Below are positions 56,283 through 64,000 of a stretch of DNA of 64,000 nt, in pieces. The translations under genes were made by a program, and so were the position numbers. Under the pieces are notes generated by a model, which did no database searches, was not told where the DNA came from, and saw only the letters and a list, made by a program, of their open reading frames with translations. Positions within the stretch are counted from its first letter, which is position 1, and the number at the start of each line of letters is the position of its first letter. The stretch is from Elephas maximus indicus (lineage: Eukaryota; Chordata; Mammalia; Proboscidea; Elephantidae), in contig NC_064825.1 in assembly GCF_024166365.1 (NCBI RefSeq), positions 104,608,480 through 104,672,479 of the forward strand, given 5' to 3'.

Positions 56283-57550
56283 GGTAGTGCTGTCTAAAAT
56301 ATCAATTTCTTTAAATTTATGCACATAAAGTGAGAGTTTAAGCAATTTCGAGAGTTGGGGAAGGAAATGTGCTCCACACAAAGGGAATGTACAGCCTATG
56401 AATGTACAGGCCCTATGGCAAAAGTGTACCTCATCAGTAAGTGGAACAGAAAGGGACTGCATGTACTGGAGAATCTCTGAGGATCAGCCATGAGAGAGGA
56501 GTTTAGAGAGGCAGGAGGGTAACAAGATTACTGCTGCCTGATCTTTAGTAAATGTAAAGTTTTAACTTTTACCCTGAGAGACATGGAGTGCCATTGTGGT
56601 AGAGTCATGATATGATCTTACTTATTATGGGTTTAAAGGTACAGTGGTTAAGAGTCTGGCTGGTAACCAGAAGGCCGGCAGTTCAAATCCACCAGCCACT
56701 CCTTGGAAACCCTATGGAGCAGTTCTACTCTGTCCTATAGGGACATTATGAGCTGGAATCAATTCGATGGCAATGGTTTTGGTTTTGGTTCTAGTTGCTG
56801 TGCTGAGGATAGACTATTGGAGTAGAATATAGTAGGTAAAACACTGAGACTATGTGAGAGACAGTTCTAATTATCCAGGTGAAAGATGGTGGTGGCTAGG
56901 AATTAGGTGGCATATCCAAAAATGACAAGAAGCTCTTGAATTTGGGATATATGTTAAAGTTAAAGCCAACAGGATTTTCGAATAGAATGGATGTAGGGAA
57001 TGAGAAAAAAAATAAACCAAATGTGCCATCAATCGAGATAGAGGATGATGTGAGTGGTGTCAATTTGGGGATGAGAGCAGAACCAGGCATACAGCTTTGG
57101 ATTTGTTTAGTATATATATTTGTCATTTAGATGACAATACCATGGAAGCAATTGGATTTCCAGGTCTCAATCTCAAGGAAGCAGTCTGAGTGGAGATATT
57201 TGGGAATTTTTGTCCTGTAAAGAGAGTATAGGAAGGAAAGAGAGGGATAGATCAGTTAGGTTAAATTCTGGTAATGGATTTAATAAGATGAGAAACGAAT
57301 AACTAATTTAAATTGAATGATTCAGAGGCCTGTGGTGATCTTGAGAAGAGGATTTTTAGAAAGTATTAAGTATTGAAGTGTAACTGAAGGGGATTAAAAA
57401 GAATAGAAGGAGAGAAATAGAAGACATATTATAGTGATCTTTTGAGTTTTGCTGCTAAAAAAAGGGAGAATGGAATGGGATATTAGATGTTGAAAGAAGT
57501 ACAGTCAAGGAAAGATTTTTTTGTTTTTCTTTTTTTTTTTTTTAACAATG
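56283..57550. repeat. Unit X, distal part
   Basis: Matches 13,640-14,560 and 40,280-40,960 ('ggtggctaggaattaggtgg', 'accaggcatacagctttgga'). No gene. The old LINE-type relic covers most of it. An open frame at 56,936-57,130 is not conserved in the other units. Confidence 0.7.
56640..56792 (+). repeat. AfroSINE
   Basis: 'ggtacagtggttaagagtct' to 'gagctggaatcaattcgatg' with a T/G-rich tail. Absent from the homologous sites in units 1 and D near 13,985 and 40,195. Confidence 0.85.
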
Positions 57551-57838
57551 AGAGAGGTAACAGATTCCTCTCTTTAGTGATTTCTTTTTGTTATCAGAGT
57601 CTAAGCATGCATAAAATTCAACTCTCTTTAATTTATGTGTAAGAATACTGAGCTGCCAGTTCTGAGATGGTGAGTGATGTGAGGGTGGAAATAGTATATC
57701 CTGATCTAACCTTCACGTTAGTATTTTCTTGTTTCATTAAATACCTTTCTGTTTTGAAAGGTCCATTCCCTGTAAAGTTCTTGTTTAACTTCAATATATT
57801 TCTTCTTGAAGTTTTTTTTTTTTTTTAAGTTTAATGTT

Positions 57839-59503
57839 TTATTTTTCTTCAGTAACCACCACCAACCCGGTCCACAAATTCTTTATGACTTTTTCACTTT
57901 CTTATTCCTGAAAGTGTAAATCATAGGATTGGGGAGGGCAGTTGCTGTTGTCCTTAGGTGCTGTCAGGTCATTTCCAACTCTTAACAACCTTATGTACAA
58001 ATGAATGAAACACTACATGGTCCTGCACCACCCTCACAATAGTCACTATGTTTGAGCCCATTGTTGCAGCAACTGTGTCAATCGATCTTGCCATCAAGGG
58101 TCTTCATCTTTTTTGATGACCCACTACCTTGTCAAGCATAAAGTCCTTCTACAGGGACTGGCTCTTCCTGATAACATGTCCACGAGACGAAAATACACGA
58201 GACGAAGTCTCACCATCCTCGTTTCGAAGGAGCACTCTGACTTAGTTCTTCCAAGACAGACTTCTTCATTCTTCTGGAAGTCCATGGTATATTCAATATT
58301 CTTCGCCAACACCAGAATTCAAATGGTTCCATTCTTCCTCGGTCTTCCTTACTCATTATCCAGCTTTCACCTGCATATGAGGCAACTGAAAACACCATGG
58401 TCTGGGTTAGGCACACCGCAGTCCTCGAAGTGACATCATTGCTTTATAACACTTTAAAGATGTCTTTTGCAGCAGATTTGCCTGATGAAATATGTCATTT
58501 GGTTTCTTGACTTTTGCTTGCATGGTCACTGATTTTGTATCCAAGGAAAATGAAATCCTGGACAACGTCAACATTTTCTCTGTTTATCACAATTTTGCTT
58601 ATTTGTCCAGTTGTGAGGGTTTCTGTTTTCTTTCTGTTGAAGTGCAATCCATAGGGAAGGCTGTAGCCTTTGATCTTCATCAGTAAGAGCTTCAAGCCCT
58701 CTTCACTTTCAGCATGTGAAGTTGTGTCATCTGTATATCACAGGTTGTTAATGAATCTTCCTCCAGTGCTGATGCTGCATTACTTTTCTTATACTCCAAC
58801 TTCTTGAATTATAGGCCCAGGCTACAGATGAAAAGAGTATGGTCAAAGCATGCAAGTCTGACGTACATCTTTCCTGACTTTAAACCACCATAATATCCCC
58901 TTGTTATGTTTGAAGAACTGCCTCTTGGTCTATGTACAGATTATGGATGATCAAAATTCAGTACTCTGAAGTTTCCATTCTTCATGGGAGAGTTAGGATG
59001 GTGTAAAACATGGGCACCATCTTGTTGAATGAGAAAGCTGATGAAGGTCATGTGTACACAAGTATGCATAGGACAAGGAACAAAACCATGACAGTAATGT
59101 GAGAGCCACAGGTGAAGAGAAATTTCCTCTGACCTTCAGAGCTATGAACTCACAGCAAAAGCAAGATAACACAATAGGAGATAAGCAACAAGGAGAAGTT
59201 TATGATGCAGATAAAACCATTATTGAAAACCACCAAAAAAAAACATGAGTGTCAGAGCAGACAAGCTCAAATAATGCCTACAAATCACATATGAAGTGAT
59301 CAGTGACATTGGGGCCACAGAAGGGCAGCTTGAAAATAAAGAGAATTTGTATAACAGAATGCAAGAAGCCCCCTGTCCAGGCTACTCCCATCAGAATACA
59401 GAGCCTCCAGCTCATGATAGAAGGGTAGTGCAATTGTTTGCAAATGGCCACATAGTGGTCATAGGCCATAGTAGTGAGTGAGGATAATCACCTTCACTCC
59501 CCA
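57839..59503 (-). pseudogene. Olfactory receptor OR4C-like pseudogene split by an RTE
   Basis: The fourth unit OR. The 3' end (57,839-57,941) codes for [11 protein letters not shown]... and reaches the family stop, but a one-base deletion shifts the frame after RNKKVK. An RTE of about 1.04 kb then interrupts TM7, and the gene resumes at 58,984. From 59,278 to 59,470 the text reads [19 protein letters not shown]...[16 protein letters not shown], with DHY in place of the DRY motif and one codon lost after WRLC. Similarity stops at about 59,503, so residues 1 to about 107 (TM1 to the start of TM3) are gone, replaced by L1 sequence. Dead beyond doubt. Confidence 0.9.
57942..58983 (-). mobile_element. 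RTE LINE inserted in an OR coding region
   Basis: The 3' end 'gttgctgttgtccttaggtg' is at the left; the body runs into the RT domain at 'tatgtacagattatggatga'. It is 5'-truncated and broken. Flanking OR text 'ggggagggca'/'gggaga' may be the decayed target duplication. Confidence 0.88.
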
Positions 59504-59504
59504 T

Positions 59505-60028
59505 CTACCACAGAGACTGAAAGATAATAACATGAACAGGTATACACACATTGCTTCTTTATTCACAATAGCAAATAAAATGGAAATAACAGAAGTGACC
59601 ATCAATAGATCAATGGAAAACCAAATTGTGATACATAAATACAATGGAATACTATGCAACAATAAAGAACAATGATGAGTCCGCAAAACATATTATAACA
59701 TGGATGGACCTGGAAGACATAATGCTAAGTGAAATGAGTCAAACACATAAGGACAAATATTGGAGGATCCCTCATTTTTAAGATAAGACTAGATACATAA
59801 AGAAAGAACAATGTTCATTATTGATTACCAGGGAGAGGATGGGGGAGGGGGCATGCTTTATAATGTAGAAATTTGTTGTTTATTTTTGGTGATGGGAAAA
59901 GTGGCACCAAACGTGCATGTAGTGAGCACAGCACAACCAAAGTAAAAACGAATGTTTGAACACATATGGATGTGTATAAGCATATTGTTATGTGGGCTGG
60001 TACAGGTATGTACATAAGTGAGAACAAA
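59505..60028 (+). mobile_element. L1 LINE 3' end
   Basis: 'tattcacaatagcaaataaaatgg', 'caatggaatactatgcaaca' and 'aatgctaagtgaaatgagtc' are the familiar end of L1 ORF2 and its 3' UTR (each quoted in part). It is fused to the truncated OR. 5'-truncated, non-coding. Confidence 0.75.
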
Positions 60029-60140
60029 GGAAAGAGTAGAACTGTTCCATACAGGTTCCAAGGAGCACTGGTGGATTTGAACTGCCAACCTTTTGGTTAG
60101 CAATCATAGTTCTTAACCATTACACCACCAGGGTTTCCCA
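60029..60140 (-). repeat. AfroSINE, partial
   Basis: 'gtagaactgttccatacagg' to 'cattacaccaccagggtttc', antisense, lacking its 3' end. Confidence 0.85.
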
Positions 60141-61140
60141 GGTATCTTAGGTATGTGTAAATACAAATATGTGGGTGCAGGCACATATATTCATTAAAGA
60201 CACAAATACTGATACTCTTCAGTGTTGTAGAGAAACAATTTTCACGAACACCCTCTGCATCAAAGAGATTTTTGTTGTGATGTATCAGAAAACAAAGATA
60301 GGAAACTGACTGCAAGCACTCAGGGTACAAACAGATCAAAATCCTAAGAAGTATAATCTATAAGTGCTTTTTATACAATTTTGACAGTGCTGATTTATTA
60401 TGAGTAAATGACTTATAGACTAAGATTGGTTTAAGACAAATAATTAAAACCATGGTTGGGTGACCTTGTTTTTCTTTTCTAACAATTTGTTTTCTTGGTT
60501 CAGAGGTTCCGAGTCTGTCATTTGATTTTTTGTTTTATTTTGAATTTGTTATGTGGGCTTCGTATGATATTGGGTAGGTCTTCAACTCGCTTCCTAGGGT
60601 AAACTGTTTAGTTTTTGTACCCATGTCCACTGACCATTGATCCAGTTAGAGAACTCTGTCCCACTTTTTTGATGTAGTTTACCCCTATTGTTCTAAGCTT
60701 TTCAGATTCTGAGAAACAAGCTGGCCTTTTGTGGTTATCAATCAATCCCACCTTTTCATCACTGATTACTGTAAGTACATCAATGATCACAAGATGATGC
60801 TTGGACTTTGCTGGGCTCCTGGATGGCCACCATGGCAGGTACTTTAAACTCACAGTCTGGTTTTCATCAGATACCATCTGGTTCTTCACCAGGGTCATTA
60901 AGTGAGGATTACATCTCTGTTGATCATATAGCAAATGTGGGCAGAATCAATATACATTACTGGTATAGGAATTGGACATGCTCTAGGGTGCTGGCATTTA
61001 TTAATTTCAGTGACCACACATTTGAACAAATTTTAGATTAAGCCAATTAATATTATTATTAAATGTCTTTTTTTTTTTTTGCAGCAGTGAGTGAGCCCAA
61101 GATCCTATCCTTTGGGGTAGCCATCTGAATAAACCTGAGG
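60141..61140. other. Unassigned repeat-like sequence
   Basis: The first part to about 60,460 may continue the L1 3' UTR. A minus-strand open frame of 108 codons lies at 60,608-60,934 (starting MLYDQQRCNP...), hydrophilic with no motif that I recognise. It has no homologue in the other units. A T-run lies at 61,069-61,080. Confidence 0.4.
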
Positions 61141-61935
61141 TTTCACCAAACCTATTAAATCTGTATACTGAGCAAATAATCCAAGAAGCTAGGCTATATG
61201 AAGAAGAATGGGGCATGAGGATTGGAGGAAAACTCATTAACAACCTGTGTTATGCAGACGACACAACCTTGCTTGCTGAAGGTGAAGAGGACTTGAAGCA
61301 CTTACTGATGAAGATCAAAGACCACAGCCTTCAGTATAGATTACACCTCAACATAAAGAAAGAAAAATCCTCACAACTGGATCAATAAGCAACATCGTGA
61401 TAAATGGGAAAAAGATTGAAGTTGTCAAGGATTTCATTTTACTTGGATCCACAATTAACACCCATGGAAGCAGCAGTCAAGAAATTTAAAGACACATTGC
61501 ATTGGACAAATCTGCTGCAAAAGATCTCTTTAAAGTGTTGAAAAGCAAAGATGTTACCTTGAAGACTAAGGTGTGCCCGACCAAAGCCATGTTATTTTCA
61601 ACCACCTCATATGCATTTTTTTTTTTCATATGCATGGGAAAGCTGGACAATGAATAAAGTAGACAGAAGAACAATTGACACATTTGAATTGTGGTATTGG
61701 CAAAGAATACTGAATATGCCATGGACTGCCAAAGGAACAAACAAATCTGTCTTGGAAGAAGTACAACCAGAATGTTCCTTAGAAGGAAGGATGGCAAGAC
61801 TACATATCACATACTGTGGACATGTTATCGGGAGGGATTTGTCCCTGGAGAAGGACATCCTGCTTGGCAAAGTAGAGGGTCAGCAAAAAAGAGGAAGACC
61901 CTCAATGAGATGAATTGACACAGTGGCTGCAACAA
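61141..61935 (+). mobile_element. RTE LINE fragment
   Basis: In sense, starting inside the RT ('ctgtatactgagcaaataat'), with the YADD box (CYADDTTLL near 61,250) and the C-terminal region. It ends at 'cagtggctgcaacaaca', about 100 bp short of the usual 3' end, where an LTR fragment adjoins. A T-run duplication of 'catatgca' lies near 61,608-61,634. Frames are broken. Confidence 0.88.
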
Positions 61936-62237
61936 CAGATAAAAGGAAAGGGAAGCAAGCAGAGAGTTGGAGACCTCATACCACGAAGAAAGCAGTACCA
62001 GGAGCAGAGCATGTCCTTTGGACCCAGGGGTCCCTGTGCCTGAGAAGCTCCTTGACCAGGGGAAGAGTGAAAACAAGGACCTTCCTGCAGAGCCAACAGA
62101 GAGAGAAAGCCTTTCCCTGGAGACGATGCCCTCAATTTGGACTTGTAACCTACTAGACTGTGAGAAACTAAATTTCTCTTTGTTAAAGCCATATACTTGT
62201 GGTATTTTTGTGAAAGTAGCAGTAGATGACTAATACA
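61936..62237 (+). mobile_element. LTR fossil fragment, ERVL-MaLR-like
   Basis: The 3' half of the same LTR family as 30,581-31,102 ('tcctttggacccagg', 'agagagagaaagcctttccc', 'ttgttaaagccatatacttg'), ending TACA. Its 5' half is missing at the junction with the RTE. Open frames in it are not genes. Confidence 0.75.
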
Positions 62238-62239
62238 GC

Positions 62240-64000
62240 ATCTAAAAACAATGACAACAAAGGAGGAAAAGAGTGCAGTCAAACAGCCTGCTGTCTAATT
62301 TTAATGATATCTTGTTCTACTATTCCAGAGGTATTTATCCACGAGCAACAGGATATATTGGCTATCACATATGAAGTCTAACACAATCTGATTGTCCAGG
62401 ACCACATTTGTTAGAGAGGTTAATGATTTTTCTGAGCTGACATTTCATCAGCAACATTATCAACTATTTTTGCCACTGTGGCAGACAGGTTTTTAAAAAA
62501 ATTTTCTAATTCTACTATGCTGTATGAAGGAATTAATGTTCTTAAAAATGGTCAACCCCACCCTGGTTGTTCTGTTATGAGATTTTCATATACTTCTCTT
62601 TTGGTTATTGAAAATATTTTGATATCACTCATCCAATGTTGGCTAGCATTTTTGGAATAAATGTCAAAGGAGACACCCATTGGTCCTAAGGTACTTTGCC
62701 CTTGCATTCTCCACCCATCTACCCACATGCATAAAGGCCATGCCTAGGAAAGGGACTGCTTAAACCACTGTAATTAGATCCCTCATGTATGAGCACAAAG
62801 CCATAAGGCGCACAATGACAGTATTGGTACCAGGCTAGGAACAGAAAAATTTACATGCATTATTCATGTCTCAATAAGATTGTTATTACATATTTTAAGT
62901 CTTCCAAACTTGAGTTCTAAGTACAATTCCAGGAATAGGGATTGCCAAAAATAGGATTATTGTATTTGTCATATTTAAGATATACTTCATTTAAGGTTGT
63001 TAAGCAACCCTGAAAACAATAATCATAATACCTGGGTGATTCAGGACAGTATTCAATCAGATACAGTCCTAATTCTCCTCCTTACACAGGGAACTCGGGG
63101 GTTAACTGCGTTTGCTCCTTTATGATCTGTAACTGGGCATCATATAACTGTGATTGAAGCAAGGAATATTTGGATGAAATGGCATGTTAGGGGATGCCGC
63201 AATTTAACCTTTATTGTTCATTTTAGGGCAGAGCCAAAATTTGTTGTTGGTGAAGGGATAACATGATAGTTTAATATTGGGAAAACTAAAGGGTTTGAAT
63301 TGTCTTGTACAGATTTAAGATTATGATGACATTAAAATCAGTTCAATTCCCTGAACCAGCAACTGATTGAGCCAATTCTGCAAATGCGTTTTCTTCCCAG
63401 GCTAAAGTTAAGATACATACGGAGAAGATTACAGATATCTTAATTAAATCCATAATAATATAGATGAATAACAGGCAATGGATAAAATATACCAACTATC
63501 GAAATTATTGCTCTGATTAAACAGACTAAACCACAGACTTCAACCTAATATATTTAACACTCCCATTTTCAATATACAATTGTTACTGCAGAAAATAAGG
63601 TAAGTTCTTGTAAGTCCTGCTAATTCAGGTAAGTAGATTTTATGACCCTCCACTTTCTGGTATAGGTTGGAGGAAAGGTTCAGCCTTTGGTGGTGGATGA
63701 TTAGTGGTGGTGTGCAGGCAGCATTTAAACTTCAGTTTTACTCCTCCTGCTGGTTCAATAAACCATTTAGAAACTTTGGTTTTCTTCAGCTGGGATAGGT
63801 GTATTCATGACGTTCCTTCCTATAATTTAGCAGCATGATCATTAGTTAATAGAACTAAGTGTGTCCTTTCCCTCAAGATTCAATGCAGTCCTTAATTTGG
63901 TGACATTTCCAATGCACCTAAATCTCCTGGTTCAGGTTTATAATTTGAAGAATTGGAAACCGGTGCGCATATTTGACAAGCATGCTGCAATTGGTAAGCA
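62240..64000 (-). mobile_element. Endogenous retrovirus fossil, class I-like, env and pol traces
   Basis: On the minus strand the right part (about 63,650-64,000) recalls the C-terminal end of a gammaretrovirus-like pol (integrase tail), and the left part (about 62,250-62,500) recalls the transmembrane env subunit. The order pol then env fits a minus-strand provirus that continues beyond the window. It is broken in many places and looks old. No LTR of its own is visible at the left; the adjoining LTR fragment is of another family and orientation. Confidence 0.5.

Overview
The window looks like nuclear DNA of an afrotherian mammal, most likely a paenungulate such as an elephant or its kin. The clue is the repeat content. 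There are more than twenty copies of the tRNA-derived AfroSINE, whose head carries a 'ggtggcgtagtggttaag' motif and whose tail reads '...gtcggaatcgactcgacggca'. There are also about ten pieces of an RTE (BovB-like) LINE whose 3' end reads 'cctaacaacaacaacaa'. The rest is AT-rich mammalian sequence with MIR relics, LTR fossils and an L1/HAL1-like element. The only host genes I can support are olfactory receptors (ORs), all on the minus strand. No RNA gene, CRISPR array or prokaryote-style operon is present.

Layout. The window is a tandem segmental duplication of a roughly 10-13 kb unit that carries one family-4 (OR4C-like) receptor at its left end and that gene's 5' flank to the right. Unit 1 (about 2,690-15,480) has an intact OR at 3,087-4,022. 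Unit 2 (about 15,485-25,300) has a dead OR at 15,851-16,810 with a poly(A) insertion. A non-duplicated interval (25,308-37,070) holds a 2.4-kb RTE LINE, a diverged OR4C16/OR4C11-like pseudogene (29,089-29,987), a tRNA-Gly-derived SINE, an LTR fossil and AT-rich sequence. Unit D (about 37,070-42,030) keeps both outer flanks of a unit but has lost its OR. Unit 3 (about 42,040-51,920) has the second intact OR at 42,442-43,377. Unit X (about 52,690-57,550) is a unit remnant without an OR, with a HAL1-like element and an RTE in its middle. Unit 4 begins near 57,560 with an OR pseudogene split by an RTE insertion and missing its N-terminal third. From 59,505 to the end the window is repeat and fossil sequence: an L1 3' end, an RTE, an LTR fragment and a class I ERV relic that runs off the right edge.

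How the parts relate. The two intact receptors are close paralogues (about 40 of 311 residues differ by eye) and show every conserved OR motif. Shared and unit-specific insertions give a relative history. MIRs, an AfroSINE near 12.4/23.9/50.5 kb and an AfroSINE at the unit boundary predate the duplications. Many AfroSINEs, the RTE at 6.9 kb and the solo LTR at 19.7 kb came after. An Olf1/EBF-like site lies 456-460 bp upstream of the start codon in units 1, 2 and 3. It is one mismatch from consensus in both intact genes and more degraded in the dead one. I see no new molecular system; the interest lies in gene birth and death and in the dense transposon record.
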